From a virus: a stretch of 30,063 bases of DNA. Where the stretch lies: positions 1-30,063 of IMG/VR virus record IMGVR_UViG_3300008012_000108. One strand, 5' to 3'. This document shows, piece by piece, positions 21,099 through 28,315 of the stretch. A model generated the notes under the pieces. That model was not told the origin of the DNA and searched no databases. It saw nothing but the letters and a program-made list of their open reading frames with translations. The translations under genes were made by a program, and so were the position numbers. Positions within the stretch are counted from its first letter, which is position 1. Each line of letters opens with the position of its first letter.

Positions 21099-22139
21099 TT
21101 ATTTATTTGATTTCTTGATTGCGGAAAGGTACTGTGACATTGCAGAAGAGACTTCAACAGTATCATCAGACCAATCGTCACCTGTTTCTTCAGAAACTTC
21201 TTCAGTGATTTCTTTCTTAAAATAAGACTCTTTAACAGTCTTAACTTTATTGGCGAAAGATTCTTCATCTTCGAAGTCTAATGATTCAACTAATGACTTT
21301 AATTTTTCAACTTCAGTTTCGGCCATATCACGAGCACTTTCGCGAACGATTATTTCACGTTGATATGCTTCCAATTGTGAAGACATTTCAATTACAGAAC
21401 CAGTTTGAGCATTAAGTTTTTCTTCAAGCTCTTTAACAGTTTCTGCAAGTTCATCAACTAGGTCAACCTTAGTTTCAGGAACATCGATGTAAGATTCAAC
21501 AAACAGGTCTTTCAACGAGTTCATAAAACCTTCAGCGATCTCAGTGCGAAGACCAGTCTCCACAGCAAGTTTGTTTTCTTCCATCCACTGTTCAACTACG
21601 TAGTTGAGGTATGAATCAACCTTTTCCACGAGATCAGAACGAGTAGATTCAAGTTCTTCTTCGAGGCGAGTTTCATATTCATCTTCTAACCGAAGTACCT
21701 CTTCTGAGATTTTCGATTTGATAGCAGTTTCGAAAATTACAGCAGTTTTCACTTTAAACTCATCTGATAATGTGGCTTCACTTTCTACTAAAGCATTAAG
21801 GTCATCAGAAAAATCATAAGATGTTTCAAAAACTTCTTCATCTTCTTCTGTAATTTCTTCGACTTCTAATGCATTAAGAAGAGCTTCGAGATCTTCTTTC
21901 TTCATTGATGCCATTGCTTTGTAACCAGCGTTAACCATTGCTGCTTTGGATTTAGATCCATTACCTTGCGGTGCCGGTTCATCTTTTCCATCTTTATCAC
22001 CTTTGCGCTTGGGTGCTTTCTTAGTAGAAGCAGTTGCTGCTACTGAAGCCACACTTTGTGCTTCGGCGTTTTTCATATCGTGAGCTTCCTCGACTTGATT
22101 GTCCTCGTCGTGAAGTTCAACATTGTCTTGATCAGACAT
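21099..22139 (-). CDS. 22: Prohead core scaffold protein gp22
   Basis: 346 residues, very acidic, with long coiled-coil segments between about 95 and 290 and a low-complexity N-terminus rich in Glu, Ala and Lys. These traits and its place between gp21 and gp23 identify the main scaffold, around which gp23 assembles and which gp21 later cuts into small peptides. Starts at an ATG with AGGAGTC upstream. The gene ends next to a near-match of the late box (AATAAATA), which might serve gp23. Confidence 0.88.
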   Translation of the reverse strand: MSDQDNVELHDEDNQVEEAHDMKNAEAQSVASVAATASTKKAPKRKGDKDGKDEPAPQGNGSKSKAAMVNAGYKAMASMKKEDLEALLNALEVEEITEEDEEVFETSYDFSDDLNALVESEATLSDEFKVKTAVIFETAIKSKISEEVLRLEDEYETRLEEELESTRSDLVEKVDSYLNYVVEQWMEENKLAVETGLRTEIAEGFMNSLKDLFVESYIDVPETKVDLVDELAETVKELEEKLNAQTGSVIEMSSQLEAYQREIIVRESARDMAETEVEKLKSLVESLDFEDEESFANKVKTVKESYFKKEITEEVSEETGDDWSDDTVEVSSAMSQYLSAIKKSNK

Positions 22140-22148
22140 ACATGACTC

Positions 22149-22811
22149 CTATTTTTTAGACTTGAGCAACGAGAGGAAATTTTTAAACTCACGAACCTGC
22201 GTCTCATAAAGATGCTTTTTCGGAGCGACTTTAATTTCTGTCTCCATTTCTTCAATTACTTGAGGTTGAATAATGCCATTATTCCATACCCACTCTACGC
22301 CTTCCATTATGCCATTGACAAATGCGGCCGGAGCGGATGGATCTTGTACAATATCGATTGTATTTAACATAAAATCGTCACGTACATAATTGACACCATT
22401 TTTACTCTCAAGACTACCCATACCACGAGTTGACACTCCTAGTTGAACGCCACCTTCAAGAAGACCTTTTACAATCTGTCCCATAGGAGTATCCAAAATT
22501 TGTGCCTTTCCAACAACATCATTACCTTTCCATTCAAGGGCGGTAATGAGATGAGAAACTTTATCAAGATTCACTGTAGGTCCTTCAGGATGATTTAACT
22601 CACCGACAGACCTTTTTTGTGACACTTGTTCGGTAACATACTTATCTACAGCCTTTTCCATAATAGGACGAGGATAAATACGACCATTTCTATTCTTTTG
22701 TTCTGCTTGTGCAAATACACCTTCGATAGCAAACGATTTAGGTTTGCCATCTTTACCTTCAGTGATAACAGTCTCAATTGACTGATCAATGTATTCTGCC
22801 ATTAATTTCAT
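22149..22811 (-). CDS. 21: Prohead core protease gp21 (serine protease, S80 type)
   Basis: 220 residues (T4 gp21 212). Catalytic residues are visible in the family pattern: His74 in ELNHP, Ser127 in LGVSTRG and Asp157 in IVQDPSAP, with spacings close to T4 (85, 140, 168). The protease is activated inside the finished prohead, digests the scaffold and trims gp23, and finally destroys itself. The ATG directly follows the stop of the preceding gene in the same frame and has an AAGGA 7 nt upstream. Confidence 0.96.
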   Translation of the reverse strand: MKLMAEYIDQSIETVITEGKDGKPKSFAIEGVFAQAEQKNRNGRIYPRPIMEKAVDKYVTEQVSQKRSVGELNHPEGPTVNLDKVSHLITALEWKGNDVVGKAQILDTPMGQIVKGLLEGGVQLGVSTRGMGSLESKNGVNYVRDDFMLNTIDIVQDPSAPAAFVNGIMEGVEWVWNNGIIQPQVIEEMETEIKVAPKKHLYETQVREFKNFLSLLKSKK

Positions 22812-23012
22812 TTACATTTCCTTAGCAAAAGTAACACCCATCTTTTCAGCTTCTTTTTGGTTACGATAGGTATCCAATTTATCTCCGTCAATGTAAACAG
22901 AGAACCCTTTCTTATCTTTATGAATCATAACAGTATGTTTGTTAACCTTTCTCTGGAAAACATGTTCTCCATCAGGCATCTTTTTTTCTCGTATGTTCTT
23001 AAAAGATTTCAT
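22812..23012 (-). CDS. Small basic protein of the capsid core cluster, unknown (gp68 position)
   Basis: 66 residues, rich in Lys, with MPDGEHVFQRKVNKHTVMIHKD forming likely beta strands and YIDGDKLDTYRNQKEAEK a turn and helix. It occupies the place of T4 gene 68 between the gp67-like gene and gp21, but no clear similarity to gp68 is seen. The ATG at 23012 lies only 6 nt behind an exact late box, so its late mRNA may be leaderless; no Shine-Dalgarno is visible. An internal ATG at residue 12 is an alternative start. Confidence 0.7.
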   Translation of the reverse strand: MKSFKNIREKKMPDGEHVFQRKVNKHTVMIHKDKKGFSVYIDGDKLDTYRNQKEAEKMGVTFAKEM

Positions 23013-23018
23013 AACTAT

Positions 23019-23026
23019 TATTTATA
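23019..23026 (-). promoter_or_regulatory. T4-type late promoter box 6 nt before the gp68-position gene
   Basis: Exact TATAAATA on the minus strand. A start about 6 nt after the box is within one base of the ATG at 23012. It would serve the small gene, gp21, gp22 and gp23. Confidence 0.75.
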
Positions 23027-23031
23027 CAATC

Positions 23032-23307
23032 TTAATCTTCAACGGGTTCTTCACTTTCTTCAGGTTCATTGTTATAAATTTGACCGGCAATTCTTAATTT
23101 AGCTTGGTCTAACGCATCTTGCAACCTATCACTGACCATATCATCGAACTGTGTATTAGCCTTTGTAAACTCTTTGTTTTGAATTGCATTTATAAAATCA
23201 TTAATATTGTTTTTTTCTAAATCGATATCATTAGGGGTAACCTCACCAATAACACCATCTGGTCCTAAATCTATCTCATCAAATGTTTCTGTATCTACTT
23301 CACTCAT
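23032..23307 (-). CDS. Prohead core protein, gp67/gp68-like
   Basis: 91 residues, strongly acidic. The segment FINAIQNKEFTKANTQFDDM followed by VSDRLQDALDQAKLRIAGQIY matches the short helical module seen in prohead core proteins of marine T4-like phages (n..f......F...v.drv..aLe..k..iA..iy), and the tail is Glu-rich. Its place upstream of gp21 and the acidity fit gp67 of T4. It starts 1 nt after the stop of the preceding structural gene behind a GAGGA Shine-Dalgarno. Confidence 0.68.
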   Translation of the reverse strand: MSEVDTETFDEIDLGPDGVIGEVTPNDIDLEKNNINDFINAIQNKEFTKANTQFDDMVSDRLQDALDQAKLRIAGQIYNNEPEESEEPVED

Positions 23308-23308
23308 T

Positions 23309-23920
23309 TTATATCCTCGCTATGTAAGATGTTTTCTTCAAGTTATCTTTTAGTTTTTTACCAGTAGAACCTGCTATGTTGTGTTCTGAAAGTAACTCAT
23401 CCCAAACCTGATCCGCAGCTGCATTTGCTATTGCAGCAACATCATCAGGTGTGATCGCAACCGAAGCTGCTTCAATTGTAATTAAGTCGACGATGTTTGA
23501 TCTTACCAATGACACCGACACACCTTCAGCAAAAAAGAACGGTGTTTCTCCTGCTTCTCGTGTATATAGGTTTCCTTCAATCGTCAATGTATACGATGAT
23601 TTTGACGCAAAAGGTTGTATTCTCCATTTGTTTTCAAGGAAGTATGTAGTACCCAAATCTTGAGTATCAGTAATAGGGTCACCACCAACAGCAGTAAATG
23701 CTTTAGCCCAAACTCTAGGTTGGGGTGCCTCTTGTGCAGCAACATTCCATTCCTTCCACGCACTGTATAGATCTTCTTTTACGTCAAGTACTGTAACACC
23801 TTCATTAACAAATATTGTTCTTGTTGGTCCATCGAATGCAACCTTTTGATTCGGATATCCACCCTCATCAGCAGGAAGCCAATTCCATCGAGTCCCATAA
23901 AACTGGTGAATAGAAGGCAT
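23309..23920 (-). CDS. Virion structural protein (marine T4-like family)
   Basis: 203 residues. The N-terminal half has beta strands with EGVTVLDVKEDLYSAWKEW and TYFLENKWRIQPF, followed by a GNLYTRE...PFFFAEG stretch; this arrangement is shared by structural proteins of many marine myoviruses. The C-terminus (DDVAAIANAAADQVWDELL) is helical and may trimerise. The ATG overlaps the stop of the upstream gene (TAATG). Position among virion genes and shared style suggest a baseplate or fibre-associated role; the precise place in the particle is unknown. Confidence 0.6.
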   Translation of the reverse strand: MPSIHQFYGTRWNWLPADEGGYPNQKVAFDGPTRTIFVNEGVTVLDVKEDLYSAWKEWNVAAQEAPQPRVWAKAFTAVGGDPITDTQDLGTTYFLENKWRIQPFASKSSYTLTIEGNLYTREAGETPFFFAEGVSVSLVRSNIVDLITIEAASVAITPDDVAAIANAAADQVWDELLSEHNIAGSTGKKLKDNLKKTSYIARI

Positions 23921-26004
23921 TACTGAATAATCTCTTTCCAGTTTACAGTAACCATCAGTTTAACGTTATTGTGTAAAGCTGTTCTTGTCTTAGCATAGAA
24001 TGACCAGATAATTCTTGAACCTCTAAATCCTTTGATGTATGAGCTACCGCCCGGCCATGCTGGAAGACCTGAAGTATCAACTGGATTTGAGAATGTATCG
24101 GTAGTTCTGTCATAGTCATTGTAGACTTCAAACTGATTTGCTGCAATTGGCTTCACATAGTAGTAAACACCACCAAATGATTCCCAACCCGCTGGGGCGT
24201 CATAAACTTCGTACTGTTGGTTTTTGTCTACGTCTGATGCATACTCTGCAATGTTAAACGGAAATTCTGCAGCACCTGCCGCAATCGGGTCACGTACTTC
24301 GACTCTTTCACCCGATGCAACTGTAATCACAGCAGGAGAAGCATTTGTCACAGTTTGAATATTATTAACTACTGTACCGCCATCATCTGCAAAGTTTTTA
24401 ACAGCGCCGTATTGCCAGTTATTGAACGTATCGGTTGTTTCTGTTTCGTAACGCCCAGCGAACATTTCTTGAAGAAGAACTTTGCCGTTTTCGTAAGATG
24501 TAGCCGAAGAGTCTACCTCTACTGAAGTGCCAGGAACCGCTGAAAAATCAAATCCTGTGGCGACAGAGTTAATCTCTGCTTTGAGATCGAGTACTGCGTC
24601 TAAACTAAGACCTTTGCCCGTTGTGGCAATACCGCCGTCGAATCCAGCATCAAATGCGTATGCGGTAACCGATGTCGGCATATATAACGTATGGTTTACT
24701 TCTCCGTTTGGTAGTTCTACTTTTGGAGAAATAGAAAAGAGGTATTGCCAATTGTCTGAAATATTTGCAGTGATAGTTGCGTGTTGCGTTGCATAGGTTG
24801 CTGGTGTGCCTTTCTCATTAAGATCTAATGTTGTCTCAGTCCATACTGACGCAGACCATGTTTCAATAGCAGTATCATCTGTTGGGCCTGTGACTGCTTT
24901 TATGCTCCAACATGTAGGCAACGAAGCAGTTTGCGACATAGAAACTTCATAGTTGTTACCATGATAGTACGAATGCATTACAACACGAGCGCCGTTGATG
25001 TAGGTACCAAATCGTACTCGACCCGCACCATGCCATTGAACGTCAATCCAGTAGATGTTATCTTTTGATAAGTCTAATGTTGCCTGTGAATCACCAGATC
25101 CATCGACTTTATCACCGTTCCAAGTAGATCGTGCAATTACATTATCTACTCTACTGCCTGTAGTAGAACTTCTAATAACAACACTTAGATCATTGTTTTG
25201 GTCAAGTCTAAACATGAAACCGTTGTTTGCATCAAACATACCCCAGTTTCTCACACAACCTGACGGACCACCCGTGTTATTCAGTCGTGCAGTGGCCATG
25301 TAAAGGTGTGAACTACCAGCAACATAGTGGTGATATAGATTACTCGAACAAGAAGCAAATCCTTCGTTCGTTACATGTTCAGGATCAGTAGCTCCCGGCA
25401 CTTTTATTGTGACTGAGTTTCTGTCGTTATCATAAGTAACAGAACCGCCGTTCAATTGTGTGGGAGAGAAGTTATTGTCGAGAATTTCTTTCTGACCGAA
25501 TACATAATCACCAATGTGAGTAGCGCCTGATGTACGGAATTTACCCCATGCGTCTAACTGAGGAAGACCTTCTGCGAATCTAATATTCGCTGAACCTGTG
25601 ATGTCAACATCCATTCCGTATTCTGGATTGTCATAACCCATAATGTTCTGTGCTGGTATATAGACATCGTAGAATGCGGCTACTTGAGCAACTGGAGTGC
25701 CATTGTAAGAGATGTTAGCGTTAACGGTTGGCTCAAGATTTTCATACTTTGCAGCCTTATTGTAGTGAACAGCAAGAATACCAGTGCCATCACCTTTATC
25801 GTAAACGCCATGCACGTGCATCATTCCAGTACCACCGAAACCAGCAATCATATACATTTGGCCAATTTGCCAAGTATGATCGGTCGATCCACCAGATACA
25901 GAGTTGAATGTCTTGTACTCAATTTCGGCAGTGTGTATCATGTACACACGGTCGCCAGTACTCTCCGGTGGGATTCTAGTGTATCTTTTATCTCCGAGTG
26001 CCAT
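23920..26004 (-). CDS. Large virion structural protein with ConA/LamG-like middle domain
   Basis: 694 residues. The first 170 residues are rich in Gly, Tyr and His. Residues about 220-400 (SHLYMATARLNNTGGPSG, WGMFDANNGFMF, IYWIDVQWHGAGRVRFG) look like the concanavalin A/LamG-like jelly roll often found in marine phage tail or capsid-decoration proteins. The last 200 residues are beta-rich with an aromatic end. It has an AGGA Shine-Dalgarno and a late box 35 bp upstream. Adhesin or fibre function is plausible, since such lectin folds bind sugars, but not shown. Confidence 0.62.
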   Translation of the reverse strand: MALGDKRYTRIPPESTGDRVYMIHTAEIEYKTFNSVSGGSTDHTWQIGQMYMIAGFGGTGMMHVHGVYDKGDGTGILAVHYNKAAKYENLEPTVNANISYNGTPVAQVAAFYDVYIPAQNIMGYDNPEYGMDVDITGSANIRFAEGLPQLDAWGKFRTSGATHIGDYVFGQKEILDNNFSPTQLNGGSVTYDNDRNSVTIKVPGATDPEHVTNEGFASCSSNLYHHYVAGSSHLYMATARLNNTGGPSGCVRNWGMFDANNGFMFRLDQNNDLSVVIRSSTTGSRVDNVIARSTWNGDKVDGSGDSQATLDLSKDNIYWIDVQWHGAGRVRFGTYINGARVVMHSYYHGNNYEVSMSQTASLPTCWSIKAVTGPTDDTAIETWSASVWTETTLDLNEKGTPATYATQHATITANISDNWQYLFSISPKVELPNGEVNHTLYMPTSVTAYAFDAGFDGGIATTGKGLSLDAVLDLKAEINSVATGFDFSAVPGTSVEVDSSATSYENGKVLLQEMFAGRYETETTDTFNNWQYGAVKNFADDGGTVVNNIQTVTNASPAVITVASGERVEVRDPIAAGAAEFPFNIAEYASDVDKNQQYEVYDAPAGWESFGGVYYYVKPIAANQFEVYNDYDRTTDTFSNPVDTSGLPAWPGGSSYIKGFRGSRIIWSFYAKTRTALHNNVKLMVTVNWKEIIQ

Positions 26005-26038
26005 TTTTAGATCCTGTTAAATTCGGTTGTTATCTTTC

Positions 26039-26046
26039 TATTTATA
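26039..26046 (-). promoter_or_regulatory. T4-type late promoter box before the 694-residue structural gene
   Basis: Exact TATAAATA on the minus strand; the stop codon TAA of the 641-residue gene lies inside the box. The ATG of the next gene is 35 bp away, leaving about 30 nt of leader with an AGGA Shine-Dalgarno. Confidence 0.82.
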
Positions 26047-27967
26047 CTTCAAACGCATCGAAGTTTCTGTCAACAACTTGTGACAATGGAAACGAATTGT
26101 TTGTTGATGAGATTGTTTGATTCAATTGGTAAATGGGTAGACTACCCACTCTGAATGCTAAGATGTCTACTACTGTGCCCGTTGAAACCTCAAAGGTATA
26201 TGAAGCATCTACTTTTTCTACTGTGACTGTTTCGCCTGGAGAGTCTATTATATCGGGTAATTTACTAGTCGAAGATGCAACGTCAGTAACGTTGATTGCC
26301 GATGCCGTGGGTGTGCCCACTACCGTATAGGTATCAAAAATCCTAAGATCATTTCTTTGGGTTACTCGAACTTGGTCACCATCTACCAGATTCATCGTCG
26401 TGAAATCTGTCGTACCTGTTCTAAGTATTTGTGTTATATTTGCACCGCCACCAGTGTCTAACTCGATGTCTGTTCCTGTGACTGCTGAAAGAACGTCTTC
26501 ATCAAACAAAGTGGTGGGTGCTGCTACCGCAGATGAATAGGGTGATGGGTTTTGTAGAACTGAAACTTCTGTGTTGCCTAGAAGACCAGAGACTGTTGCA
26601 GTCACCGCAAAGACTACTGTTGTAGTCGATGAAGCGGCATTACGTACCGTAACGTTAGTGCCACCGACAACGTTAATTGTTACTGCTCCACCAGAGTTGT
26701 TGAATACCATCGCATCGGTGCTACCGCTTGCTGGTGTATTGTTTGTGCCTGGATTTGCAGTTGAGTAACCAGAAAAATTCCAATCGGTAAATGTATATGT
26801 ACCCGCCGCAGTAATCTCAACACCATGACCAGTACCATCACTGGTAAATGTCAAATTTGTCTGATTAGTTGAGTTGCCAGAAGCATCAAGTAAGATTGCA
26901 CCATTGGCATTACGACTACCATTAATTGAACAATTTGTAGCAGTAATTGTTGAGAAATCTATTTGCCCACAGTTAATAAATGTGCTGCCAAGTACTTGTC
27001 GAGTTGTTCCACCTGTAACTGGCCACGAGATTGTTCCCATGTCAATATACTGTGTGTCTTGAATGTTCATGATGTCCATGTTATTATCAGTATAATCCCA
27101 GATAGCAGGTTCACCCGAAGATACAAGTACGCAGTTGTTTAAGACAAAAGAGTTGGTGCCTGTTGTATTGCCTATCGTTCTAAAAATAAAATGACCCGTT
27201 CCTAACTGTTGACCATCGAAATAAATCTGAGAGTCACTTTGTTCAAAGTATGAATCCGATGTTCCTGCATCACCCCATTCCATAGACGCATAAAGTGTGA
27301 ATGATGAACCAACACCTCTACCGAATAACCCCCATCCACCCGTTGAAGGGTTATCATCCTGTGTTTGTAATGCGGCTAAAGTTATGGGTGTACCAGATGT
27401 TCCTGCATTAATTGTAAACGCATAAGACCCGTTGTTGATGAAGGTCATTCTATCAAGGAATAAGTTATCAACATTACCACGAGCGGCAATAGCGTGAATT
27501 GAACCATAACCCACCGAACCTATCGCAGTAAATGTTGGTGCACCATTACCTCGATGTTGAATTACGGTGAGACCTGTTCGGTTTGAGACATCTAATCTCA
27601 AACAGTAGAACTGCTTTCCTAATACCAGTCCGGGGTTATCGTTACCACCGATAACATACCCTTGGTTTGGATCATTGTTAGCGTCACCATTTCCCAAAAC
27701 AACTTGCATTCCATTAAGTGCTTCAGTTTGAACTAGGTTGTCTTTAATAATAACCCAAACAGTGGCATCGGACAAATCTAAGTTAAGGTTTGTTCCCGCT
27801 GAATTTTGATGTGCAATCAAAAATTCTTGAGCATTTGAAAACTGAGCAGAAATACTAGAAGTGCCTTCATAGAAGATTTCTGTATCGACAGCGCCCACAT
27901 CAGAACCATCGAATTCAGCTGTAGGTCCTTCGCAGTTATTGATTTGTGTTCGGTTATCGACAGCCAT
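26042..27967 (-). CDS. Large virion structural protein, beta-helix-like
   Basis: 641 residues, rich in Asn, Thr, Gly and Val. Many short strand-turn repeats between about 150 and 460 (for example NNCVLVSSGEPAIWDYTDNN, INCGQIDFSTITATNCSING) suggest a right-handed beta-helix, as in tail spikes and fibres; the following VTINVVGGTNVTVRNAASST stretch is common in marine myovirus virion proteins. The C-terminus has small beta domains. The ATG directly follows the upstream stop in frame (TAA-ATG) with an AGAGGA Shine-Dalgarno. Likely fibre, spike or baseplate wedge part; no enzymatic motif noticed. Confidence 0.62.
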   Translation of the reverse strand: MAVDNRTQINNCEGPTAEFDGSDVGAVDTEIFYEGTSSISAQFSNAQEFLIAHQNSAGTNLNLDLSDATVWVIIKDNLVQTEALNGMQVVLGNGDANNDPNQGYVIGGNDNPGLVLGKQFYCLRLDVSNRTGLTVIQHRGNGAPTFTAIGSVGYGSIHAIAARGNVDNLFLDRMTFINNGSYAFTINAGTSGTPITLAALQTQDDNPSTGGWGLFGRGVGSSFTLYASMEWGDAGTSDSYFEQSDSQIYFDGQQLGTGHFIFRTIGNTTGTNSFVLNNCVLVSSGEPAIWDYTDNNMDIMNIQDTQYIDMGTISWPVTGGTTRQVLGSTFINCGQIDFSTITATNCSINGSRNANGAILLDASGNSTNQTNLTFTSDGTGHGVEITAAGTYTFTDWNFSGYSTANPGTNNTPASGSTDAMVFNNSGGAVTINVVGGTNVTVRNAASSTTTVVFAVTATVSGLLGNTEVSVLQNPSPYSSAVAAPTTLFDEDVLSAVTGTDIELDTGGGANITQILRTGTTDFTTMNLVDGDQVRVTQRNDLRIFDTYTVVGTPTASAINVTDVASSTSKLPDIIDSPGETVTVEKVDASYTFEVSTGTVVDILAFRVGSLPIYQLNQTISSTNNSFPLSQVVDRNFDAFEV

Positions 27968-28258
27968 TTAGTCCTCTAAATCCAATGCAGTCTTAACTGC
28001 TTGTGACAGTTTCTCTGCACCTTCTGCTTGACGTTTCTCTTCCATTTCTTTTTTGTAAGCAAGAACTTCTTCGATTTCAAATTCCCACGAAGAATCGGGG
28101 TTGCCGTCCACAAACTGGACAGTACCGTCATCATTGTATATCATATCGGTAGGAGTAACGTAGTGTGCTGTTAGATTATCACAGGATTGTGATTTCATTA
28201 GAAGCTCGTCTTCGGTTAAAGACAAAATCTCAGCAGCATTAGAAATTGATATTCTCAT
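27968..28258 (-). CDS. Small protein upstream of the beta-helix gene, unknown
   Basis: 96 residues: a helical N-terminus (ISNAAEILSLTEDELLMKSQ), a short beta segment with MIYNDDGTVQFVDGNP, and a charged helical C-terminus (LAYKKEMEEKRQAEGAEKL). No family is recognised; it could be a chaperone or assembly partner of the adjacent structural proteins, given that it sits directly in front of one, but this is inference. AAGGA Shine-Dalgarno before the ATG. A terminator lies between it and the upstream gene, so it needs its own promoter; only a weak late-like GATAAATT is seen. Confidence 0.68.
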   Translation of the reverse strand: MRISISNAAEILSLTEDELLMKSQSCDNLTAHYVTPTDMIYNDDGTVQFVDGNPDSSWEFEIEEVLAYKKEMEEKRQAEGAEKLSQAVKTALDLED

Positions 28259-28273
28259 AATTTATCCTTTAGT

Positions 28274-28300
28274 AAAAAAGTGGGGGGAGAAACTCCCCCC
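28274..28300 (-). terminator. Intrinsic terminator between structural genes
   Basis: On the minus strand GGGGGGAG-TTT-CTCCCCCC (28282-28300), an 8-bp stem with a 3-base loop, followed by C, A, C and six T (28274-28279). It lies 15 bases after the stop codon of the right-end structural gene. Confidence 0.87.
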
Positions 28301-28315
28301 GTTCACGTTTATTTA

